A stretch of DNA of 6,549 nucleotides from UMGS1484 sp045661365 (lineage in GTDB: Bacteria; Bacillota; Clostridia; Oscillospirales; Acutalibacteraceae). Both the position numbers and the translations under genes were made by a program. Positions 1 through 6,549 of the stretch are shown one piece after another. The first letter of the stretch is position 1, and every line of letters begins with the position of its first letter. Below the pieces are notes generated by a model that had not been told where the DNA came from, did not search any database, and was given only the letters and a program-made list of their open reading frames with translations. The stretch spans positions 1 to 6,549 of the forward strand of contig JAZRFL010000175.1 in the NCBI GenBank assembly GCA_045661365.1. The letters run 5' to 3'.

Positions 1-230
1 CCATTCCCGGCCCGACCGATGTGGTATACGGCGATTTGACCGGCGACGGTGAAGTCAGTGCCGCCGACGCTTTGGAAGTACTCAAGAGCGTAGTTGGCAA
101 AGTAACCTTGACCGAAGACCAAAAAGTTGCCGCCGACGTTACCGATGACGGTGAAGTCAGCGCCGCCGACGCTTTGGATATTCTGAAAAAGGTTGTAGGT
201 AAAATTGACAAATTTGCCGCAGAAAAATAA
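1..230 (+). CDS. C-terminal dockerin end of a secreted protein (5' partial)
   Basis: Only the last 75 or so residues are in the window; the frame is open to the left edge (first full codon at base 3) and stops with TAA at 228-230. The visible part is a short Pro/Gly linker (I-P-G-P-T-D) followed by a complete type I dockerin of two EF-hand-like repeats. Repeat 1 starts G-D-L-T-G-D-G and repeat 2 starts A-D-V-T-D-D-G. In each, the Asp at loop positions 1, 5 and 12 is present and is followed by a leucine-rich helix ending V-V-G-K. Loop position 3 is Thr in both repeats, where Asn or Asp is usual. Type I dockerins bind cohesin modules in a calcium-dependent way and anchor enzymes outside the cell. 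The placement at the very C-terminus is the usual one. The catalytic or binding part lies upstream and cannot be identified. A GTG at 21 could be taken as a start, but the open frame upstream and lack of a ribosome binding site argue for a truncated longer gene. Confidence 0.88.
   Translation, partial: IPGPTDVVYGDLTGDGEVSAADALEVLKSVVGKVTLTEDQKVAADVTDDGEVSAADALDILKKVVGKIDKFAAEK
39..178 (+). repeat. Near-identical direct repeat encoding the two dockerin EF-hands
   Basis: Bases 39-76 and 141-178 match at 35 of 38 positions. The inner 32 bases (45-76 and 147-178) differ at a single site (T at 59, C at 161). The offset is 102 bases, or 34 codons, so the frame is kept. The repeat encodes the calcium loop and the start of the helix (D-G-E-V-S-A-A-D-A-L) in each half. 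The dockerin halves of the two downstream genes have diverged from each other much more. Confidence 0.85.
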
Positions 231-232
231 TT

Positions 233-240
233 AAGTAGGT
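233..240 (+). promoter_or_regulatory. Ribosome binding site of the 250-3348 gene
   Basis: The octamer AAGTAGGT ends nine bases before the ATG at 250. It is only a partial Shine-Dalgarno match (AGG core), but it sits in the short 19-base gap after the previous stop and the same octamer precedes the paralogous gene at 3514. That supports both starts and suggests translation of the second gene from a shared message with the first. Confidence 0.6.
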
Positions 241-249
241 AATTGCTTT

Positions 250-3200
250 ATGAAACGATCAATTTTATTTGTATTGATCTTTTCCCTATTATTTACATTG
301 GTCCCCATGACGACGGCGGCAGCCGTCGTCTATGGGGATATAGACGGAGATACCAAGGTGTCGTCAAGCGATGCCTTGGTTGCTTTGCAATCTGTGGTTG
401 GTAAGGTGCAACTCAGCGATGCACAGATTTATGCAGGCGACGTAGATGCAAGTAAGGTTGTGAACGCAGAAGATGCGTTGATGATCTTAAAGTTTGTAGT
501 GGGAAAGATCTCTGTGTTCCCGGCTAAAGAAATCAACGGCGATGGTAACGATGACGGAAGCGATACCGATCACCCCTTGCCGCCCGAGCCGCCTGTTGAC
601 ACCGATAAGGAAGCTGAAAAACTGTATTATGCGGCAATGGACGCACAATACAAAGTAAACTATTCGCAGTTTGACAGCGAAATTGTCGAACTGACCGACA
701 GTCAAGATTCCGCCGCGATTATAGAAGCACTGGGTGGCGACCGCCAAAGTGCCGACGTTTCCCAGTACGGGCTGAATTTAGACAATCGCTTGTCCTATAC
801 TCCCATTTCCAACGAAGCCAAACGACTTGGCAAAACCGCCAAATATGATGGGATCGCCAAGGTGACCGGCGTGGTGCAAGCAGGCACTACCTGCATTACC
901 TATGCCGTTCCCAAAAACGCTACGGCTTACGACGCCGTACCCATTGCTTATTCGGTAAATACCGACACCCCCAATTTACCGGTGCATTTTGAAGCGACCG
1001 CCTTTGAAGACGTGACCCGCTATCAAACACCCACCTCACAATATTTGGATTGTAATTTGCCCGGTATCGTGAATGTGTCAATGAGCTATGAAGGATACGT
1101 CAACGGCGAACGGGGAAGCGGAGCTCCGTTAATCGCTCCCGACCCTGCCGACGATGTAAAAGGGAAGAACTATCCCACCTTTGACACCACCGCTATCAGC
1201 AAAACCGGTACTGTCAAAGCAGGTGCCGACTATACTTGGTTTAAATTCAAATATACCAACACAGGCGGTACCATTTTAGACGGTGAGGGGAACAGTACTT
1301 TCCGCTTTAAACCTGTTTTGCAAAAGAAAAACGGTTCTACTTATACCAACGTTGCTCAAACCCCCAACGGGTATTATCCCTTGCTGGATTACGTATACCC
1401 CGGGGAAAGCGGTGAATTCTGGACTGTGTTCCAAACCGGTGCCACCACTTGCGGCTTGGAAGCAGGGGACTACCGTATTGTGATTTACGGTATGTTGCGC
1501 AACGAGAAAAACAGCTTTAACTTTGAAAAAATGCAGGTGGAAGGTGACGTGGTCACCACCTCTACCTTTGATTTTACCGTAACCGCAAACGGCGGGGTCA
1601 CTACCCCAAATGCGGTGAATACCTCAACCACCGCCTCCAACGGCAACTTTACCCGCAATAATTGGTTGGGTGATTTCGAAGAATTCCTGTCTTCGTATTC
1701 TTCCTTCTTAAACGTGGGTACTCGTACGGGAATCATGTACGTACAGGTTGCTCCTTGGACCGATGCCATTGTGCTGAAGGTCATAAACGGCAACAGTGCA
1801 CAAGCCGCTTGTGTACGGATTCCCATTTCGGTGGAAAGCGATTCGATCTCCATCAATTTGAATCCCTATAACCAAAATTATGCCGTAAAAGAAGACGGTA
1901 CTCGTACTCCCATGGTCATGACCCAAAACATGGCAGATATGCGTGGAAACGTGGACCGCGGCCCCGATTGCGATCAGATCATTTTAAATGAATTGCGCAA
2001 CATGAAGGAAGCGGGTGTCAATACCTTGACCACCACCCATTCCTATACCGGCGAAAACACCGGTGCTTATGACATGGCTTTGTATATGCTGGACTGCGCC
2101 AAGGCTATGAACTTTAAGCTGGAAGGTCATGCTTTGTACTACTATCGGGGACAAAATGCCGTATCGTGGGTGCGGGCTTCTGACCGCACCATCAACCTTG
2201 GCTCGGGACGGGATATGTTCAACCTGACCCAACAAGATGCCGCCAACGGGATTTTGGCTCGTTGGAACATGATCCGCTACGGTAGTATGTTCCACTATGA
2301 CCCCATCACCAAAGAGATTCCCTTTTCTATTGAAGAAAATTTTGGTTGGATGACCTATAATTTGAGCAACCGCTACGGCATCAATACGTCTTATTGTGAT
2401 CGACTGCTCTATAAGTGGTTGCAAACCGCTTATGACGATGATATTGATGCATTGAATCGTAAGTACGGTTCCAATTATTCCGATTTTAATGCCATTAAGG
2501 TGTCAAACCAAGGTAGAACCGACCCTGCCGTACCCGGTGGCGATGCTACTATTTTAAACGGCTCGGTTTACAGCGAAAAATGGAATGCCGCCACCATTGA
2601 ATTGGATTTGTTCCGTACCTCTGAACGCACCCGTTATTATGAGGAATTTGCCAAATACGTGGGCGAAAAGGGTGCCAAGGTTTATCTGCGAAGCGAAAAC
2701 GGGGTGTTCCTTGCCCCCGGCATTAAAGAAACCACCACCAATCCTCACTATCGTCAGATCTACTACGAACAATTCAAGTCGGCTTCGGTTCCCGAAGTGT
2801 TGGCAGCTTCCGACGTGATCTACGGAGACAGCAGTTACAGTTATTTGCCCTTGACCGATGCGGAAGTTTACGAATTGACCCGTCAAGCCGCCAAGGCAGG
2901 CTTTGTAACCGCAAAAACTCCCAGCTTTAACCATTTGACCGACATCGTGGTCAACCCCGCCGTGGGTACCACCGATATCACCCAAAAATATAATACCAAA
3001 TCCACCCAAAAGGCTTGCGCCATTGGACGAAACGCTTCTTTGTTTACTTGGTGCAAGGCCATATACGAAGCGGGTGGTGTTCCGGGTACCATGTGGCAAG
3101 ACTATGCGTGCGACTTGTACGTAACCACGACCCAATACAAAGAATTGCAATTCTTTACCAAAAAGGTCAACGAAATGTTGTCCACCAAAGAAGGGAAAGC

Positions 3201-3348
3201 ATGGGCTACCAATATTCCCGCCGAAGAACTGGAAAGTCCTTTGGAAGATGTGGCATCGGCCAACACCTATAGCTTTAGCCGTTCCTTTATTTCGGGTAAG
3301 ATTGCAAGCATTCCCCGCAAAAATATCATTATGGATTTTTGCAACTAA
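250..3348 (+). CDS. Secreted N-terminal-dockerin protein with GH42-like barrel
   Basis: Complete, 1032 residues. The start is set by the site at 233-240 and by a clear signal peptide: K-R, a hydrophobic core at about residues 5-19, and likely cleavage after the alanines at 23-25. The mature protein begins directly with a type I dockerin (about 28-92). Its loop ligands are D30/D32/D34/D41 and D64/D66/S68/D75; the Ser at position 5 of the second loop is non-canonical. An acidic Pro-rich linker follows (about 95-121). Residues about 130-310 are a beta-rich region I do not recognise. Residues about 315-446 look like an Ig-fold/CARDB-like beta-sandwich (F-K-Y-T-N-T-G, then P-G-E-S-G-E-F, then G-D-Y-R-I-V-I). 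A further beta region runs to about 550. The C-terminal half (about 555-1000) resembles the clan GH-A barrel of GH42: E-A-G-V-N-T strand 1, I-E-E-N-F-G at 694-699, the D-A-L-N-R-K-Y-G segment, T-A-K-T-P-S at 887-892 and M-W-Q-D-Y at 948-952. The GH42 catalytic glutamates are not where expected, so activity is uncertain. It probably acts outside the cell, docked to a cohesin, on or bound to a glycan. There is no sortase or S-layer anchor. The family call is moderate; dockerin and secretion are strong. Confidence 0.9.
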   Translation: MKRSILFVLIFSLLFTLVPMTTAAAVVYGDIDGDTKVSSSDALVALQSVVGKVQLSDAQIYAGDVDASKVVNAEDALMILKFVVGKISVFPAKEINGDGNDDGSDTDHPLPPEPPVDTDKEAEKLYYAAMDAQYKVNYSQFDSEIVELTDSQDSAAIIEALGGDRQSADVSQYGLNLDNRLSYTPISNEAKRLGKTAKYDGIAKVTGVVQAGTTCITYAVPKNATAYDAVPIAYSVNTDTPNLPVHFEATAFEDVTRYQTPTSQYLDCNLPGIVNVSMSYEGYVNGERGSGAPLIAPDPADDVKGKNYPTFDTTAISKTGTVKAGADYTWFKFKYTNTGGTILDGEGNSTFRFKPVLQKKNGSTYTNVAQTPNGYYPLLDYVYPGESGEFWTVFQTGATTCGLEAGDYRIVIYGMLRNEKNSFNFEKMQVEGDVVTTSTFDFTVTANGGVTTPNAVNTSTTASNGNFTRNNWLGDFEEFLSSYSSFLNVGTRTGIMYVQVAPWTDAIVLKVINGNSAQAACVRIPISVESDSISINLNPYNQNYAVKEDGTRTPMVMTQNMADMRGNVDRGPDCDQIILNELRNMKEAGVNTLTTTHSYTGENTGAYDMALYMLDCAKAMNFKLEGHALYYYRGQNAVSWVRASDRTINLGSGRDMFNLTQQDAANGILARWNMIRYGSMFHYDPITKEIPFSIEENFGWMTYNLSNRYGINTSYCDRLLYKWLQTAYDDDIDALNRKYGSNYSDFNAIKVSNQGRTDPAVPGGDATILNGSVYSEKWNAATIELDLFRTSERTRYYEEFAKYVGEKGAKVYLRSENGVFLAPGIKETTTNPHYRQIYYEQFKSASVPEVLAASDVIYGDSSYSYLPLTDAEVYELTRQAAKAGFVTAKTPSFNHLTDIVVNPAVGTTDITQKYNTKSTQKACAIGRNASLFTWCKAIYEAGGVPGTMWQDYACDLYVTTTQYKELQFFTKKVNEMLSTKEGKAWATNIPAEELESPLEDVASANTYSFSRSFISGKIASIPRKNIIMDFCN

Positions 3349-3413
3349 GAACCAATGAGGTGATTTCGATACGGTGTACCCGTGTTGGGATACTTCTAAA
3401 CAATTTTTATAAG

Positions 3414-3450
3414 AACCGCAGACAGGAGCTTGTCTGCTGTCTGCGGTTTT
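3414..3450 (+). terminator. Hairpin terminator after the 250-3348 gene
   Basis: A perfect 12-bp stem pairs 3414-3425 (AACCGCAGACAG) with 3437-3448 (CTGTCTGCGGTT), leaving an 11-base loop. It is followed by T residues at 3447-3450, then A5 and another T4 (3451-3459), so the U-tract is interrupted. It lies 65 bases after the stop codon. An alternative, smaller hairpin uses 3419-3424 with 3431-3436 inside the same segment. An A/T-rich run on the left (3401-3412) could let it work in both directions. The stem is directly visible; its terminator role is an inference. Confidence 0.75.
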
Positions 3451-3499
3451 AAAAATTTTCGGTATTTTTACCCATTCTTATTTTTGAAACGTATAAACA

Positions 3500-3509
3500 A
3501 AGTAGGTGA
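3500..3509 (+). promoter_or_regulatory. Ribosome binding site of the 3514 gene
   Basis: AAGTAGGTGA at 3500-3509, with core AGGTGA, ends four bases before the ATG at 3514. It decides for this start over the in-frame ATG at 3547 (Met12), which has no such site and would drop the basic N-terminus of the signal peptide. It shares its first eight bases with the site before the paralogue at 250. Confidence 0.75.
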
Positions 3510-3513
3510 CCCA

Positions 3514-6500
3514 ATGAAAACAAAAAAAGCGAGTCGAATTCAACGAATGATTGGTCTTTTCATCATTTTGTCTTTGATGCTCACGGTGTTTCCCACATCT
3601 GTTTTTTCTGCACAAGTAAAATACGGTGATGTGGATCAGGACGGTAAAATTGCCGCTGCCGACGCCTTGGTCGTTTTACAGTCGGTGGTGGGTAAGGTTG
3701 AACTTTCCGGCACGACAAAACTGGCGGGCGACGTGGATGCCAACGGTAAAGTCAATGCGGCGGACGCGCTTATGATTTTGCAATTTGTAGTGGGTAAAAT
3801 TTCTGTTTTCCCCGCACAGGAGATGAATAGTATGAGCGAAGAGGAATTATTCTACCACAAGTTGGACCAACAGTATAAGGTCGATTATTCCGAGTTCGAG
3901 AACGAAATTGTTCAACTTGACGACAGTGAAGATGCCGCCGCCATTGTAGAGGCATTGGGGGGCGATCCTACTGCTGCCAACGTGGCAGAATGGGGCGTAA
4001 CGGCCGACGAACGGCTGTCTTATACGCCACTTTCCAACGAAGCCAAACGGTTAGGTAAATTGTCTAAATACAACAACCTTCCCGTTACCAAAGGAGAAAT
4101 TAAAGTTGGTGGCACCACCGTTACCTATACGGTTCCCAAAAATGCCACCGCTTACGATACTGTGCCCATTACCTACACCGTCAACTCCACCACAGGAAAT
4201 CTGCCGGTGAATTTCGAGGCCACCGCTTTTGAAGATGTCACTCGCTATAAGAATGCAAGCGACATTTATGCCGACTGTAATCTGCCGGGTATTGTAAAGG
4301 TTGATTTGACCTACGAGGGATATGTAAACGGTGATGTGGGCAGCGGTGCTCCCAAGTTGTCCAAAGACCCCACCCAAGATATTCAAGGTACCCGTTATCC
4401 TGCTTTTGATACCACCGAGTTAAGCAAAAGCGGTACGGTGAAAGCGGGTGCAGATTATACTTGGTTCAAGTTCAAATTCACCAATACAGGCAATACCATT
4501 TTGGACGGGGAAGGCAACAGCACCTTCCGCTTTATGCCTGTGTTGCAAAAGAAATCGGGTAGTACCTACACCACGGTAGGCGGTACGCCCAACCAATTCT
4601 ATCCTTTGCTTGATTACGTGTATCCCGGTGAAAGCGGCGAATTTTGGTGCTTGTTCTATACCGGCCCCAATGAATTTGGCTTAACCGCAGGGGACTACCG
4701 CATTGTTATTGACGGTTGCTTGCGCAACGAGCAAGACAATTTTGACTTTACCACCATGCAAGTGGCGGGTAAAACCGTAACGACAGCTATTTTTGAATTT
4801 AAGGTGACCGATGCCGGTGGTGTGACTACGCCTAAAGCAGTGAAAAATACCACTACTGCTGCGAACGGTCAATTCAAACGGAACAATTGGCTGGGAAATT
4901 TCGAAGAATTCCTTTCTTCTTATGCCAGCTTTTTGAACACCAATAAGCGTAGCGGTACCATGTATGTGCAAGTAGCTCCTTGGACTGACGCTATTGTTCT
5001 GAAAGTGCTGAATGGCAATAGCACGGAATTCAACGGTGTTCGTGTTCCCATTAGCGTAGAAAGCGATTCCATTTCAATTACCCTGAATCCTTACAATAAA
5101 AATTACGTGATTAAGGAAGATGGTACCCGCACTCCTATGGTTATGACCCAAAACATGGCCGATATGCGTGGTCATATAGACCGCGGTCCTTATTGTGACG
5201 TGACCATTTTAAATGAATTGCGCAATATGAAGGAAGCAGGGGTAAACACCATTACTACCACCCATGCTTACACCGGCGATTATACCGGCTTGTATGATAT
5301 GAGCATGTATATGCTGGATTGCGCCCGTGCCATGAATTTTACCCTGGAAGGGCATTCTCTCTATTATTATCGTGGACAAAATGCTCTGAGTCGCGTAAAA
5401 GCCTCGGCACCCACCTTGAATTTGGGCTCCGGCCGTGATATGTTCAATATGCAACAACAAGATGCCGCCAATGGTATTTTGGCTCGTTGGAACTTAATTC
5501 GTTACGGACAGTTCTATTACTATAATCCTGTAACCAAAGAGATCCCCATTTCCATTGAGGAAAACTTTGGATGGATGACCTATAATCTTAACAACCGCTA
5601 TGGGATTGACAATACCTACGCCGACCGTTTGCTGTATAAGTGGTTGCAAGAGGCTTACGACGATGATATTGATGCCCTTAACCGAAAGTACGGCAGCGAT
5701 TACAACGATTTCAAAAACATTAAGGTTTCCGATCAAGGGTATTCCGACGGCGTAGCCTCCGTGCTCAATGGCGACGTATACGGTCCGTATTGGAATGCCG
5801 CTACGGTGGAATTGGACTTGTTCCGTACCTCCGAACGTACCCGTTATTATAAGGAATTTCTTAATTTTTTGGACGTAGAAGGCGCCAAGGTTTATTTGCG
5901 GAGTGAAAACGGTATTTTCTTAGCCCCCGGTATCAAAGAAACCACCACCAACTCCCACTATCGTCAAATTTATTACGAACAACGTAAATCAGCTTCGATC
6001 CCCGAAGTGCTTGCCGCTTCCGGCATTATTTACGGCGACAGCAGTTATAACTACTTGCCCTTGGCTGATTACGAAGTGTACGAGTTGACTCGTCAGGCTG
6101 CAAAAGGCGGCTTTGTTACCGCCAAAACCCCCAGCTTTAACCATTTGACCGATGTTGTGGTAAATCCCTATGTTGGTAACTTTGACGTTTCCGAAAAATA
6201 CAATACTAAGGATTATCAAAAATCCTGCGCAATCGGCCGAAACGCTTCGTTGTTTACTTGGTTCAAAGCTATTTACGAAGCAGGCGGTGTACCCGGTACC
6301 ATGTGGCAAGACTATGCTTGTGACTTGTACGTTACCACCACCCAGTATAAGGAATTGCAATTCTTTAACCAAAAGGTCAAAGAAATGCTGTCTACCGAAG
6401 AGGGGAAAGCGTGGGCAACCAACATTCCTGCCGAAGAATTAACCGATCCCTTGGCAGACGTTGCCGTGCCGGATGCCTATAGCTTCAAACCAGACTATAT

Positions 6501-6549
6501 CCATAACGCCATTGCAACCATTCCCCGCAAAAATATCAAGTCGGATCGT
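3514..6549 (+). CDS. Tandem paralogue: secreted N-terminal-dockerin GH42-like protein (3' partial)
   Basis: Open from ATG 3514 to the last base (1012 codons, no stop). The paralogue at 250-3348 ends a few residues after the matching point, so nearly the whole protein is present. The signal peptide has a basic start (M-K-T-K-K), a hydrophobic core at about 12-26 and cleavage near S32/A33. A type I dockerin follows (about 37-101), with loop ligands D39/D41/D43/D50 and D73/D75/N77/D84, more canonical than those of the upstream copy. The acidic Pro-rich linker of the upstream copy is missing; about ten Met/Ser/Glu-rich residues replace it. The same unassigned beta-rich region, CARDB-like sandwich and C-terminal GH42-like barrel follow. 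Counting by hand, identity to the upstream copy is about 80% over a 195-residue stretch of the barrel and about 64% over a 150-residue stretch after the dockerin. The putative active-site positions are the same unusual ones: E682-E683-N684-F685-G686 and T869-A870-K871-T872-P873-S874. It is predicted to be extracellular and cohesin-bound; the substrate is unknown. The frame shows no stop or frameshift, so both copies look maintained. Confidence 0.9.
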   Translation, partial: MKTKKASRIQRMIGLFIILSLMLTVFPTSVFSAQVKYGDVDQDGKIAAADALVVLQSVVGKVELSGTTKLAGDVDANGKVNAADALMILQFVVGKISVFPAQEMNSMSEEELFYHKLDQQYKVDYSEFENEIVQLDDSEDAAAIVEALGGDPTAANVAEWGVTADERLSYTPLSNEAKRLGKLSKYNNLPVTKGEIKVGGTTVTYTVPKNATAYDTVPITYTVNSTTGNLPVNFEATAFEDVTRYKNASDIYADCNLPGIVKVDLTYEGYVNGDVGSGAPKLSKDPTQDIQGTRYPAFDTTELSKSGTVKAGADYTWFKFKFTNTGNTILDGEGNSTFRFMPVLQKKSGSTYTTVGGTPNQFYPLLDYVYPGESGEFWCLFYTGPNEFGLTAGDYRIVIDGCLRNEQDNFDFTTMQVAGKTVTTAIFEFKVTDAGGVTTPKAVKNTTTAANGQFKRNNWLGNFEEFLSSYASFLNTNKRSGTMYVQVAPWTDAIVLKVLNGNSTEFNGVRVPISVESDSISITLNPYNKNYVIKEDGTRTPMVMTQNMADMRGHIDRGPYCDVTILNELRNMKEAGVNTITTTHAYTGDYTGLYDMSMYMLDCARAMNFTLEGHSLYYYRGQNALSRVKASAPTLNLGSGRDMFNMQQQDAANGILARWNLIRYGQFYYYNPVTKEIPISIEENFGWMTYNLNNRYGIDNTYADRLLYKWLQEAYDDDIDALNRKYGSDYNDFKNIKVSDQGYSDGVASVLNGDVYGPYWNAATVELDLFRTSERTRYYKEFLNFLDVEGAKVYLRSENGIFLAPGIKETTTNSHYRQIYYEQRKSASIPEVLAASGIIYGDSSYNYLPLADYEVYELTRQAAKGGFVTAKTPSFNHLTDVVVNPYVGNFDVSEKYNTKDYQKSCAIGRNASLFTWFKAIYEAGGVPGTMWQDYACDLYVTTTQYKELQFFNQKVKEMLSTEEGKAWATNIPAEELTDPLADVAVPDAYSFKPDYIHNAIATIPRKNIKSDR

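Larger units (their letters stand above)
3088..6381 (+). repeat. Most conserved DNA block of the tandem gene duplication
   Basis: The two large genes are tandem paralogues. One of the best-conserved DNA blocks runs from about 3088 to 3177 in the first and about 6298 to 6387 in the second (offset 3210 bases). It encodes T-M-W-Q-D-Y-A-C-D-L-Y-V and the following helix. Differences are mostly at third codon positions, which indicates protein-level constraint and not a very recent copy. The entry spans the two arms; the sequence between them is described under the genes. Confidence 0.6.

Noticed and set aside
2554..3150. Long open frame on the minus strand (198 codons), with others at 487-747, 1485-1856, 1984-2424, 4051-4386, 5209-5460 and 5989-6372
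   Set aside because: All lie antisense inside the two large genes. Several recur at matching places in the two paralogues, as expected from shared codon use. They show no ribosome binding site or recognisable domain.
3374..3412. A 12-codon GTG-started frame after an AGGTGA-like site at 3358-3363, just before the hairpin, resembling a leader peptide
   Set aside because: Too short to support; no run of regulatory codons, and the spacing from the site to GTG is about 10 bases. The hairpin is explained as a terminator of the upstream gene.
3468..3497. Possible promoter for gene 3 (TATAAA at 3492-3497 with TTACCC at 3468-3473)
   Set aside because: The -35 match is poor, and the start of transcription would fall on the ribosome binding site. 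The region is simply A/T-rich.
3514..3549. Alternative start of gene 3 at ATG 3547
   Set aside because: No ribosome binding site precedes it, and it would remove the positively charged N-terminus of the signal peptide. ATG 3514 has AGGTGA at good spacing.
6530..6549. Gene 3 seeming to be a truncated pseudogene because no stop is seen
   Set aside because: The window simply ends here; the frame is intact and matches the paralogue to within a few residues of its C-terminus.
1..6549. Defence system, CRISPR array, mobile element or phage content
   Set aside because: No repeat-spacer pattern, transposase, integrase, inverted terminal repeats or nuclease motifs were seen. Repeats are explained by dockerin halves and the gene duplication.

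Overview
The window reads as an accessory, secreted-protein locus of a Gram-positive anaerobe, most likely an uncultured gut or rumen Clostridia-type Firmicute. The reasons are type I dockerin modules, AGGTG-type ribosome binding sites and export signal peptides. The taxon is an inference from style, not from a marker gene. All genes are on the + strand. I see no RNA gene, insertion sequence, CRISPR array or phage gene.

Layout. Positions 1-230 hold the 3' end of a gene whose product ends in a type I dockerin. After only 19 bases, 250-3348 encodes a complete 1032-residue secreted protein: signal peptide, N-terminal dockerin, acidic Pro/Asp linker, beta-rich regions, then a C-terminal barrel-like domain that resembles glycoside hydrolase family 42 (clan GH-A). 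A 165-base gap (3349-3513) carries a 12-bp GC-rich hairpin that looks like a terminator. From 3514 to the window end runs a tandem paralogue of the second gene, open to the last base (1012 codons, no stop). It has the same domain order but no acidic linker. By homology it lacks only a few C-terminal residues.

How they fit together. All three products carry a dockerin, so they are probably docked by cohesin proteins encoded elsewhere onto an extracellular scaffold or the cell surface. Genes 1 and 2 are close enough to be co-transcribed; gene 3 follows a putative terminator. The likely theme is extracellular glycan binding or breakdown, but no substrate can be read from the sequence.

Most interesting point. 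The barrel aligns by eye to GH42 landmarks, yet at both places where GH42 has its catalytic glutamates (the acid/base in a D-N-E-Y-G-like motif and the nucleophile in an M-E-x-T-P-S-like motif) both paralogues have other residues: E-E-N-F-G and T-A-K-T-P-S. These are either non-catalytic, scaffold-docked relatives of a glycosidase or a family with a rearranged active site. The dockerin at the N-terminus, instead of the usual C-terminus, is a second unusual trait.
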